A stretch of DNA of 64,000 bases from Trichoplax adhaerens (lineage: Eukaryota; Placozoa; Uniplacotomia; Trichoplacea; Trichoplacidae): the NCBI RefSeq assembly GCF_000150275.1, contig NW_002060943.1, positions 9,890,209 through 9,954,208 on the forward strand. The letters run 5' to 3'. The position numbers and the translations under genes were made by a program. The notes beneath the pieces were generated by a model. That model did no database searches. It was not told the origin of the DNA and was given only the letters and a program-made list of their open reading frames with translations. This document shows, in pieces, positions 53,151 through 64,000 of the stretch (position 1 is its first letter; every line of letters begins with the position of its first letter).

Positions 53151-54339
53151 AATGATGTGCAATAGTGCCAATCCTGCAATCCTTTACGACAGAGTACTGG
53201 AAATGTTTTAACTACAATAATACGGAAGTAAGATAACAGTCATTCGCCCTATCACTCAATTCATTTGATGGTAATTCATTGCAGCCCTGATAGGTGGATG
53301 TGCTCCATACGGTAACGCTAATCATTTAAACTTCATATTTACACTATTATTATATATTGCACAGTACCGTAAAGACATCATTAACTTTAATCAACGCATT
53401 TTACGTAATATACGACATATCTGCCGAGTGATCTTAAGTCTCTAGATCACTCGCACAGTTCCGTATGAAGATCACATACGGTACAAGATTATATAATTCA
53501 TCAGAAAATTACCTATTTATTTAGTAAGTGAACCGGTCAAAATGCAGAATTATTTATCCAGTTGCGTAATTCCAATAAGAATACTGCATCAACTTTTAGT
53601 GAATCCTAATGAAAATTAATTACTACTTTTTATCACTCCCTAGTTCTTGGTTTGCTTCACCGTCTTCTGACCGTTCTGCCCAGAAAAATTACGCGCTAGT
53701 ACGCGGCTACAAATTAGAGAATTATGAAATTACTACAGAAATAAAATCTCAGTGATATTTGTGCGCAGTAATCAGATGTACAGTACAGTACGTTGTAGAG
53801 TCTACATAGTATTACTGCACTAGTGTTGTACTGTAAATTATATAGATCATAAAGGTATTGGTCTGTACCTAAGACATTTAATTAAAACCTGAGCAGTTGA
53901 GCAGCCGTTAAATCCATGAAGCATCAGCCTGCTCAAGTTAGATGATAGCAACTTAGCACTAGCATCATATCATACAGTACCTGTACACTGTACTGTACAG
54001 TATGACATGATGCTAGTGCACTACTGTACAGTACAGTACAGTCTGTACTGTACTGTATTGTACTGTACAGTACAGTACACTGTGTAATGTACTGTACCAA
54101 ACGGTCCAAACCTAAATCACCGAAGATTTGTATTATTGCCATTCTTTCGTAGTGAGTGAGTTTCCCTCTTGCACTATCGTAAACTGCAGAGGTATCAAGT
54201 GCTGTACGTATTTGCTACTGATATATAATAAATCTCACTGATCTCGCGATTACACCTGGTATTATAATCGTGCTAGAAGATCCCTATTACTGTATCTCGA
54301 GCCAGTTAAACTTGTCATCGATTTTTACGAACTAGAACA
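53151..54339. promoter_or_regulatory. Divergent promoter interval DNM1L/KATNB1
   Basis: 1189 bp between divergent start codons. It holds TACWG arrays at 53776-53832 and 53972-54098, the latter about 240 bp upstream of the KATNB1 start. Also visible is a short inverted repeat around a ATGATGCTAGTGC-type segment (53955-53968 against 54003-54018). No core promoter element can be assigned. Confidence 0.65.
53776..54098. repeat. TACWG pentamer-array cluster (DNM1L/KATNB1)
   Basis: Two sub-clusters, 53776-53832 (sparse) and 53972-54098 (dense TACTG/TACAG runs). The second is partly flanked by an inverted GCTAGTGC/GCACTAGC pair, so it could fold into a large hairpin. Isolated units also appear in the first DNM1L introns (52165, 52525-52560, 52857) and in KATNB1 intron 1 (54811). 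Confidence 0.85.
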
Positions 54340-57300
54340 ATGGCTGCCCAGTCTCAGTCTAGCAAGCGCGCCTGGAAGCTAGGTAATTAATTAACTTTCA
54401 ACTTTTAAGAACATCATTCCGATCGACTCATGTTCCATGTAGCTATTTTACTGATCTCTACATGATTACTCAGCAACAGTTTGTTTATGTGTAAGCCTGG
54501 ATTTTAATCAATCGAAATTATGTTACAGTTAACTTCAGCATTTCTTAACAACAGTACTTCTGCAAGATATTGTTACATCATCTTATTATCCTGTCAATGC
54601 AAACTCTTATAAATATAAATTGAATATAATCAGTAATATTCCCAAATTAATTAAGTATTTCCTCGGCTGATTACATATTTATTATAATGTATCACTATCG
54701 AATTCTATATTTTATTTTCAGCATTTCAATAATTATATATAATACTATTCTTATGGTACATTGAAGTATAGCATAATACAAGCGAATACGATAAGAAATT
54801 TATTATTATTCTACTGTACTGTATATAATATTCTGCCTTGTTACATAAATTTATCCGAAATATGTCTAGATACACTACAGTGTTATCTTTTATCCTCGCA
54901 GAAGAATTCGTTGCTCATACTTCATCAGTAAACTGCTTATCATTGGGTTCTAAATCCGGACGTGTTATGGTAACTGGTGGAGAAGACAACAAGGTCAATA
55001 TGTGGGCTATTGGTAAACCGAATGTAATCATGGTATGTACAAGTATTATTACACAATCTATGAATATCTTATTTCCGGTATCACAATTGTACTTATACTG
55101 TATAAATTGTAATTTTTCCTGTATTCGATACCTGCATTTTCAGAGCCTCTCTGGTCACACTTCACCTGTTGAGTGTGTAAAATTTAATCCGACTGAAGAA
55201 TTAGTAATGGCGGGATCGAAATCCGGAACGTTGAAAATTTGGGATCTAGATTCTGCTAAGAGTACGTAATTATAATATCAACCTAATCCTCTATGACCCC
55301 GTACTGAATTTGTGATTATAGACGCCTCCTCTGGTAAAAAAGATAATTCGCTATAGGCTCCGTTATCTGCTATTATTGTTAACACTCTCAGTCCTGGATA
55401 GGAAAAAATTCACGATTTCAACATGACTTATAATTACCAACTTATATAGTTGTTAGGACTTTAACTGGTCATAAATCAAACATTCAGAGTCTCAATTTTC
55501 ATCCGTATGGTGATTTTGTGGCATCCGGTTCACTTGACACGAATGTCAAACTTTGGGATATCAGAAGAAAGGGTTGCATATTTACCTATAAGGTTACTAA
55601 TTAGTCAGTTAGACTGCGACTTATTCCTCGTCGATTAGAATGTAGGACTTCTACATAATGCTTACGATTTATGCCTACGATTTATGCTAGATGCTAAAAG
55701 ACTGTACATATATTAAAAATTATGGCTTGGACACATAGATATTGAAATAAATTTAATGATTACAGGGTCATACAGATGGAATTACTGCAATTGAATTTAG
55801 CCCTGATGGGAGATGGATTGTTTCTAGCAGTGCAGATAGTAGCGCTAGGGTGGGTCTGAATGCAATTTCTTATAATATTTCATGAATACACTATTACCAA
55901 GTTATAGTGATTCTGAACATTCATTTATCAAAATAGTTATGGGATTTAACTGCCGGTAAGATATTACACTCATTCTCACATAATGGACCAGTGAACACTA
56001 TAGAATTTCATCCCAATGAATTTTTACTTGCAACAGGAAGTTCAGATCGGTATTACAGACTTAATTATTCTTTCATACCGTCGGAGTTACAATAGTTTTG
56101 TAATAAATTAATGAAAGTTACGCCTCCTAAATCAATTTCCAATTAGGACCGTAAAATTTTGGGACCTTGAAACGTTTCAATTGGTTTCTTCAACGGAACA
56201 GGAATCGAGTGCCATTAGGTCACTAAAACCTTCTTGAATAATATTTGATGCAAGATTCTATCTATAAAGAGCTTAATGATTAAGATATTTTTATTTTAAA
56301 CTATAAATCTTAGGAGAATTAAATTTAGTGAAGATGGTTCAGTTATTTTTAGCGGACTGCAAGATGTTTTGAAGGTAATTTATTCACGAAGATCCTTTAT
56401 GGAGCACTGCAATTAAAATCAAGTCTATCCGTCTGTAGGTATATAACTGGGAACCAATACGATGCTATGATACTGTGCAAGTTGGATGGGAAAAAATTGT
56501 AGATTTCACAGTTACTTCTAACCAGTTGGTATGCGCGAATCTATCATAATTATATTATCATACACTTGTCTTAATCCCTTATTATTTTCACTACATTAGA
56601 TCGGTGCATCATTCAATCAAGCGAACGTTTCCGTTTCAATTATTGATATAGAGGTGAAATGAAATGTATTATTTAAAGTAATACCATAAAACTACAGTAA
56701 ATTTTATTTTATACCGATCTTAATAAACTTTTACCTACCTATGCGATTTAACTACAGAAATTGAACATGACTGGCTCTAGTGGACAACACATGGGTATCA
56801 CCCAAGATCATACTGCGAAAGTCGACATAGCTAGGTAAAAAGTTTCAATACGATAATTGTGTCTAGTCTATAATAAGTTTTAATTAAAATATAACAGTAT
56901 TACTACATAAGCAAGACATACATATGATATTTTATCATAGTAACAACCCCTGATGCATTTTAATGTACTGTTACGTAGCAAACCGCCAGAATATATGAAG
57001 CGTCCTGCAACTACGTCAACGAAACCTTCAAAGTGTGCAAATTAACGCATTTTAGTTTCATTATATATATACACTAGACCTAACAATTAATACGCTTGCT
57101 GAAGGTTGGAAACGTCTGAAATTCCAAACTCTGAAAAAGCCCCCACTTCACAGCGACAATCCTTAACCGATATGGGCGAAGTTGAGCGACTTTCCTCTCC
57201 GGGTTACCAGGACGCCTTTACTTCTAGACCTAAAATTCGTAATTATAATATTACCATAAAACAGCTTGATTAGATATAAATCTCATTAATTGTAATTTAA

Positions 57301-59423
57301 CTCTTAGCACGCGATAGCAATCCTAAAGATATCCCTGTAGATCCCTTCAAAACCGAAGGTATAGTAATTTATTAAAAGCTATTTGTCTACTTCATTAGCT
57401 ATATTCAATACCCTTGCTATTAATGAGTTCAGACATCACATTCTTATGCAGCTTTGACAGATGCTTTAATGATCCAACCAATTATTTAGTTGGTGCTGTA
57501 GGTGATACTAAACAGTCGAAATCGAATGAAAAGTGCGAAGTAGAAAATTTATCTGAGAAGACTACCGATGCAGATGACTTACAGTCCTGCCAGGTATATA
57601 ACGTATAGTTTGATATTTCAGCATCATTTAGTATTGCTACTGTAATTAAGCAAGTTTAGTCCATGAAGTTAATCAGCTCTTTTAGAATCTAGTCACGGTA
57701 TTCTGAAATTCGTAATAATCAATTATTTTTAGAATAACAAAAGAGTAAGCTCTGCTATTTCATCGGAAGCCGTATCTGTTACGCTAAAAGAAAAAGCACC
57801 GGAAATAGACCTATCACTTTTTCCTACTGAAGTAAGTCCGAATGGATAATTTTGCACTTATCTGGCTGGTTCTAAAAGTTTTTGTTATTTAGAAGATTTG
57901 AATTATATGTGCATATGATGATAAATAATTCAATCCAATCTATATTTACTACAGAAAACAGACTCCAAAATAGATGAAAATAAAATACTACTTGAATTAT
58001 TAAAAGGTAAATACAGAAACGCTTGTTGACTTCTCTTATCAACCAATAACCCTAACCACATCTTCCTGAATTGATTCCTATTATTTATAACCAGATCATT
58101 CAGTTATCTGTTCAGTCATCGGTAATCGAATTCAGAATTTGAATGCTATCCATGAGCCCTGGATGAACGGAAATATAAAGGTAAAAACTTAAAATTTCTT
58201 TAGTTACTTTTAGATTATTATAACATAAGATACAGGCAATTTAAGATATGACAATCGTCCTTTTGTGCATGATAGGATTCAATTGATAAAGCCATTCAAA
58301 TTCAAGACACTGCCGTTCTAGTAGACCTATTAAACATATTGATACGCAACCAGTAAGGATTATTTTTAATTTAGACCCTTGCATCAGACTATTTAAGCTT
58401 ACTATTATTTCTGATTATGCGCAGTAAATTATGGACCCTCGATATTTGTGCTTATACGCTACCTCAAGTAAAAACCCTAATTCAAGATAAACGGGAGTGG
58501 TAAGCTTAAATGATAAACTTGAAGTTAGATATATGCTAATGCTTTCGTATACTCCACGCTACCCAGTTATATCCGCGTGGCCTGCCAAGTGCTTCGGTTA
58601 ATCCTCAAAAACTTTGGATCTTTAATCAAATCCACTCTTCGATCTACAGATTTCGTAACTGGTGTAGATATTACAAGAGAAGAAAGGTTAGCCAGTTATT
58701 ATACTTATAGCTACTTAATACAGTATTCTCTTTAAATATTTTATCCAAGTTTATAAATTCTCGATGGCTTCGCCTTTTCTTTTAAATTCGACCGTAAAAG
58801 CTTTTGATAATCTATTTTTAACATGACTGTCACAAATTGATGCTTGAACCACTCAGAAAGATCGATGTAGATACCTACCCTAACTCAGCGTAAAAGTGCT
58901 TGCTTATATTTTACTATGAGACAATAAAATAACTTTATTCTTAGCTCGTAGACTTGTCGCTACTGAATATTCATATACCATAAGAAGAACAATTTTTTGA
59001 CCCTATATAAATATTATCTCAATTATGCGATTAATTTTAGTGAGTGTAAGATCTTTACCGTAATATATACTTTCACAACTCGGGTTGAGCATGTAGGAGT
59101 TATCATTTTCTTCTATGCAGAGTTAAAGTAATGAAAAATCCAATATTCTGTATTACTATGACAGAGAACACCCTAAGTAATATACGTTGTGGTTAATGCA
59201 GCAATTTCTGTCCTAACTTATTTTATCCATGTTGCGTAATGCTAAGCTATCAGCTATTTACGTTAATAGTTTAAAAATTTATTACAGGCTCGAAAAATGT
59301 AGAATTTGCTACGAAGAACTATCTAACATTAAGACCGTTATTTCTGAAAAAGCTATGATTTCTGGAAAGATTGGAGGAACTTTTCGTGAACTGCAGCTAG
59401 CTTTTGCTACAGCAATCGATTAA
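54340..59423 (+). CDS. KATNB1: Katanin p80 WD40 subunit B1
   Basis: Regulatory subunit of the microtubule-severing katanin. Twenty-two exons: 54340-54382, 54902-55032, 55144-55261, 55450-55592, 55766-55849, 55937-56049, 56147-56218, 56314-56374, 56439-56528, 56600-56653, 56758-56834, 56979-57032, 57105-57238, 57308-57358, 57490-57593, 57733-57831, 57955-58006, 58095-58180, 58276-58352, 58425-58499, 58567-58686, 59288-59423. They total 657 residues (human 655). The N-terminal half is a WD40 propeller: [88 protein letters not shown] serine-rich linker follows. The C-terminal con80 domain that binds p60 carries [21 protein letters not shown] and [12 protein letters not shown]. For exon 15 the acceptor at 57488-57489 was chosen because upstream AGs break the frame. 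Confidence 0.95.
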
Positions 59424-61849
59424 CAGTGATACTATTTAGAAGTACCTATTCTATCTGAATAATGTTGCATACGCGCTGCTGCTAGTATTGGCCAAATTAC
59501 ATATGTTTAATGTAGACTCTAAATTACTTAATTTCTACGATTTATTAGTCTGAATTTATCTACTTGCATCAATTAACTATTCATTACGGTAAACCCAGTC
59601 TATTTTTAAATAGCCGAGTACTGTATTGGTTCAACCTGTAAATTTATAATATTTTGTTCTCAACAACGACCTTTGTAAACATATTTCATTTTCATTTTTT
59701 TGTATCCATTATCTTTCTCGTAATGCATACGCCTCAAACAAATTTCTTTGTATAGATTCCGTAAAGCAATCTATTATTCATATTAGGGTATTGATACTTA
59801 AATATGGCGTGGCAGTAGGGATTACTAGCTGATAATATGTTTATACTTTTACATTTTCTGATCCTTAAACGTTATCAAGTTTGTACAATAGACACGATGA
59901 TACAATTCAAAACAAGTGCTTCTGTTGTTGTACCGAATAAACGGAAACAATTGCAATATGGCTGCAATAAGTTCTCGAGCAAATGTAGAGACAGCGTATT
60001 AGCAAAGTATAGAACTTTATTAAGACTTATAAATACGAACTAATAAAATATGACAGCAACGCTCATATATATAATCTACCATGGAATATTCTAGAACTTA
60101 TTAGTAATTATTTTTGTATACATAGAATGAGCATTCTAGAAGGTTCTACATACAGTACATATGAGGTTCGAATACGTGCGCATCTAAGACTGACCCTTAC
60201 GAAGCCACTCTACTAATACTATGACGATGGCATTTACCGCTCTACAAATTAAAATGTCAAATATTTCTGTTATTAAGGTTTATAAGAAGCTATGATAGAA
60301 ATACTCTTGGATTATCTGGATCCGTATAACATGCAAAGTCTAGGAATATTGTCTTTGCTTCTTTATAAATTATATTTATTATTGATAGCATTATTCCCAT
60401 AAACGGCTACTAGGGTGAGCCTACGTGCAAGTGACGCGTGGTGTATATGATAACTATGAAGCAATTTAATGAGTTTATTGCGTGATTGATGACAACAATA
60501 ACCTCTATTAGGCGTAAGAGATTACAGTTATTTACGTACTTACGTTACCTTATCAGGATAAACACGCTAGGGTGGCACGTGCCAGCGCCGTACGTATATC
60601 TGGTAACGAAAGTAAGTTTCCTGAAGGAACCAATTTTTAATGAGTTTATTGCTCGATTGAAGACAATAATAACCTCTAGTAGAATTTAGAAGCGTCATAA
60701 GTTCTTTACGTATAAGTTTAGATACGCCAACTTTGATTTATAATTAATTAATTATAATCAATATGAGTTTGTTAATGGAGAAATTACGCTGTGCTAAAAC
60801 TGCATGATTTTTTAGTTACGCGTTACTTTAGGTCTCAGTTAAAACTTTATAACATTAATTATTATATTATCAACAACGCTGCGGTATACTACAGTGCCTT
60901 TAGCAAGTTGAATGCAGTAATTTTTTGGTTTTGATGTACTGTAGTACAGTATTGTAAATTATACTGTTGTGCATGTACTATATTATGAGAACTGAGTGTA
61001 ATATGTAGTTGCAGTCAGTGAACAACATTAACTATACCGTACAGTAAATAATAATAATCTACAACGGGCATTACGAAACTAGTTATTTTGATAGATAAAA
61101 TTTATAAGTACGTATACATGGATATCGCTTTAAGATTTATTATAATCGCTGTTAATTATATAGTACTAGTACGATAGACGTATGCAGAAAGTTCGACCAA
61201 CCTTTATCATTTAACTTGGAGACAATTAGTTAATAATTAGAAATACCATCCATTGCTATTACTAGTAGTAACGTACATTTGCAATAATCCACTCTTATTA
61301 TACTGTACACACAAATACATATGTTTTCCCGTTATAATAGCTTACTATCGCTTATAAGAATTAGCATTCATTACTCATATATCCGATACGATATTAAAAT
61401 TTACAAAAGTCACAAATATATAAGGTTCTGTATTCGGCAAAGTTTTATTTTGGAAACACAGCATGTACTACATATCGCCACCGCAATCATATAGATTATT
61501 GTAAGGTTATACTTTTTACTCGTTCGCTGTCATAGACACCACTCAAAAAGTCGATATATGATCATTTGATAATTGTAAACTCTCACGCAACAGCCGATCT
61601 TCCACCTAGAATACCAATAAGTAATTACAATCACCTCAGATAAAACTTATAAGTAAGGTATGCAACATTAAGAAATCAATATTAACTATGCAGGGTCTCC
61701 AAAATATCGAATATATATCTAAAGATTTTAAATTATTGTAGTGCAATAAACGAGCATATTATCCTATTACGGATCTTTAGAGGTCTACCTATACACAGTT
61801 AAGCAGTATATTTTAAACACCTTCTATCAATCTAAACAATTAAAACTAA
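59424..61849. other. Convergent intergenic region KATNB1/CBFB
   Basis: 2.4 kb between two stop codons with no exon I can support. It holds a diverged direct repeat (60462-60511 and 60631-60682) around a 12-bp palindrome, plus a few isolated TACTG/TACAG units near 60935-60970. The frames at 59837-60043 and 60486-60689 resemble nothing I know. Confidence 0.6.
60462..60682. repeat. Direct repeat of about 50 bp flanking a CACGTG palindrome
   Basis: The segment 60462-60511 recurs at 60631-60682 in the same orientation with a few differences (shared TTTAATGAGTTTATTGC and AATAACCTCT). Between them, 60573-60584 is the perfect palindrome TGGCACGTGCCA. It could be the remnant of a short mobile element or a local duplication. 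Confidence 0.6.
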
Positions 61850-63298
61850 TTAATCTTTCTGATTTATCACCTTGGCCATTTCTTCGTTAAATTCTAAACA
61901 TCCTAAACCCTCCAAGCGTTGAACGTCTAACCATCCCTTCCACTTTACGCACACACCATTCATAATAAATGAGCTTGTTAAATATATCTATATTAGAAAT
62001 AAAAAATACCTGCAGATATCTTTAAAATGAAAATTTTACATTAATTGAGCAACGATAAATAACGGTTGCGCAGTATGGGATATTACTACCCCCAATAGTC
62101 ACCGCACCATAAGACCTTACACTTATAGATAAATATGACAATTTTAAGTACTTTACTCGATTTAACCTTAATTATTATGACAAAAAACGATTGTAACACC
62201 CATAAAATGGTGCAGAATATCATTATGAAGGAATTTAATGAGGTACAAGGCACTTTGCTTCGTATATATGAAATTCTTTTTTTAGGAAACACATATAAGA
62301 TACAGATATTTACTTTTATCTTGAAATGTAAACAGAAACTATGCAAAAAAATGATAAAACATGCAGCATACAGTAGCTATAATATCAGAACTGTGATTTA
62401 AATCCAAAAGATTTTAATATTCTTCATTTGAAATTTTTGCTTAAATTTAATCCATACTAGACGTGAACTTACATAATTAGAAGTCCTTGCTTGTAAAGAT
62501 TCTTAGTAAAATTATATTAATTTTATGATAAAGCATATGGATACATGTATGTTTCATTATCCACCTCTTGTAATAAAAAGCAAGTCAGGATACGACTCAC
62601 GGCAAAACGTAATCGCTTACAGCTCTGGTATAACAATACAGTATATAGTTTTCTCATGTACTATATACTGTAGTATAATAGATTACGATGACACATATTA
62701 AAAATGAATCTACTGCAGATTTATTCTTTAAATTATACGGAAATAAAAAGGATTGTCACACTTTTAATTGATTAGATATTGATCATTCCAACAGCATTAT
62801 AAATGTCTTGGCTTTTTAAAGTCATAGTGTACACCTATATTTGCTACTTGATCTAAAATTCTCATTACGCTATAATTCCGTATTTTCTACTCGAATTTGC
62901 GTAAATTGATTTTAATAATGGTGCTCTATAATCGTCTCTAGTAACTATACAATACAGTATCAAACTATCAATCCATCGTCTTGTTTTTACAAACTTTTAT
63001 TACCATTTAATCTATCTTGTGAAATATATAGCCCATCATGGTAATGTCATTTTAATTGTAATAAAGAAAAATAGTTCAGAATCTGCGGACATAAAATTTT
63101 TACTGTATCTTTAATGAGCTGTGTATTATAACTACTGTATCTTCCCTCGGACATTCTATATTAAATTAGGAGGTATGAATAGAATCGAAATAAAAATTAC
63201 CTTTCCAGCATTATTATCGATGTCAACGTTGTAATCTCTGTCCATTTTATCTTCTGTATCTTTATAAGCTGATTTACAATGCAGTTCCAAATTGGTAC
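61850..63298 (-). CDS. CBFB: Core-binding factor subunit beta (5' exons outside window)
   Basis: CBF-beta is the non-DNA-binding partner that stabilises RUNX transcription factors on DNA. Two minus-strand exons are visible: 63298-63201, from GTNLELHCKS to NNAGK, and 61987-61850, from IYLTSSFIMNGVCVKWKGW to VINQKD and stop. The phase 0 join gives GK/IYL, matching human GKVYLKAPMILNGVCVIWKG. LDVQRLEGLGCLEFNEE matches the conserved LQRLDGMGCLEFDEE. The intron between them is 1213 bp. The protein stops soon after the RUNX-binding fold, whereas human CBF-beta continues about 45 residues. AAG|GTGATA at the end of the last exon could instead be a donor to an unseen exon. The N-terminal exons were not found up to the window's right end. 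Confidence 0.88.
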
Positions 63299-64000
63299 CT
63301 GTAGAAACAAACGTCTATAAAGAAATAGATTCCTTAATTTAAGTAAACCAACTAGATATACTGTAATTCAGCGCATATACATATAGGCGTATATATACAT
63401 GAAGGGCTAAATTTTAAGGCATTAGAATTAGTAATATTACATGAATGCATAGAATGACCCATATTCCAGATATCTAAACTGGAGATTTAACGCAGTTATG
63501 AAATCGCTTCATTTAATTGATTAAGACTAGCATAATCTAATGTACTATGTTAGGAGCATGCTCGCTTATAAAGTTTTGAGATTAATTTCAAGTATGTGGT
63601 AAGGGATTGAGTTTTTAGCAAAGCCGATAAGAGTAAGGTAGTAGATTTACATCTAGTTTTAAAATTACCTCAATCGGGTTCAATCTATTACTGCAGAAGC
63701 CTGATTTATTTACTTGCATAATGATAACTAACGTGCATTATCAAACTACAAGTATTCGTGAGTCGGCAGAGAACAATATTCCATGAGCGGCCTATCTAGT
63801 TAAAATACTCTTATTTTAAAACCGTAAAAAATCATCAACTTCTACAGTAATAAGCAAAGCTTAATGACCACATATCAAGCAAGATATCGTGCTCCAATTA
63901 ATAACGAAAATTAAAACTAAATCATTAATCTAGCGTATAATTATAAAAAAGATCATATTTGAGAAGAATAAATGAGTAAGAAAGATATTGTACAGTATCA
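63299..64000 (-). other. Right-end flank, probable CBFB intron
   Basis: 700 bp upstream of the first visible CBFB exon. It is AT-rich, and no frame resembling the CBF-beta N-terminus is found. It is most likely intron sequence of CBFB. Confidence 0.5.

Noticed and set aside
60160-60175. GGTTCGAATAC resembling a tRNA B box
   Set aside because: No A box, acceptor stem or cloverleaf can be drawn around it.
62086-62401. Overlapping 86- and 88-codon frames on both strands
   Set aside because: They sit inside the 1.2 kb CBFB intron, are of AT-rich composition and resemble nothing known.

Overview
The window looks like nuclear DNA of an early-branching animal with a compact, intron-dense, AT-rich genome. 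Nearly every gene is cut into short exons separated by GT..AG introns of mostly 50-300 bp. The gene set (CBF-beta, ribitol-phosphate xylosyltransferase, p22phox, Gemin3, SIN1, Drp1, katanin p80, CFAP54) is metazoan in character. From sequence alone I cannot separate sponge, placozoan or another non-bilaterian lineage. Most candidate reading frames are single exons, so I rebuilt each gene by joining exons at splice sites with matching phase and comparing the product with remembered family sequences. Seven of the eight models that appear full length, plus the partial LARS2, give an open frame whose exon lengths sum to a multiple of three.

Layout, left to right: LARS2 (+, 1926-7182, mitochondrial leucyl-tRNA synthetase); CYBA/p22phox (-, 9503-7571); TRMU (+, 10022-13881, mitochondrial tRNA 2-thiouridylase); RXYLT1 (-, about 17549-14194, 5' end missing); CFAP54 (-, 31319-19988, ciliary central-apparatus protein, with one 8.8 kb exon); a class II ARF (+, 34635-36476); MAPKAP1/SIN1 (-, 42303-38394, TORC2 subunit); DDX20/Gemin3 (+, 42967-47890); DNM1L/Drp1 (-, 53150-48464); KATNB1 (+, 54340-59423); CBFB (-, 63298-61850, 5' exons beyond the right edge).

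The genes mostly alternate in strand, giving four head-to-head pairs (CYBA/TRMU, CFAP54/ARF, MAPKAP1/DDX20, DNM1L/KATNB1) and five tail-to-tail junctions. The most striking non-coding signal is a degenerate pentamer array, (TACWG)n, seen as runs of TACTG and TACAG units. Dense clusters lie in all four head-to-head promoter intervals, upstream of LARS2, and upstream of the recognised part of RXYLT1. Dense clusters are absent from the convergent intergenic stretches and from coding exons. I regard this array as the best candidate for an undescribed promoter-associated element.

Functionally the genes are housekeeping rather than one pathway: mitochondrial translation (LARS2, TRMU), mitochondrial fission (DNM1L), membrane traffic (ARF), cilia and microtubules (CFAP54, KATNB1), glycosylation (RXYLT1), redox signalling (CYBA), TORC2 signalling (MAPKAP1), snRNP assembly (DDX20) and transcription (CBFB). 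No tRNA, rRNA, intact transposon or CRISPR was found.
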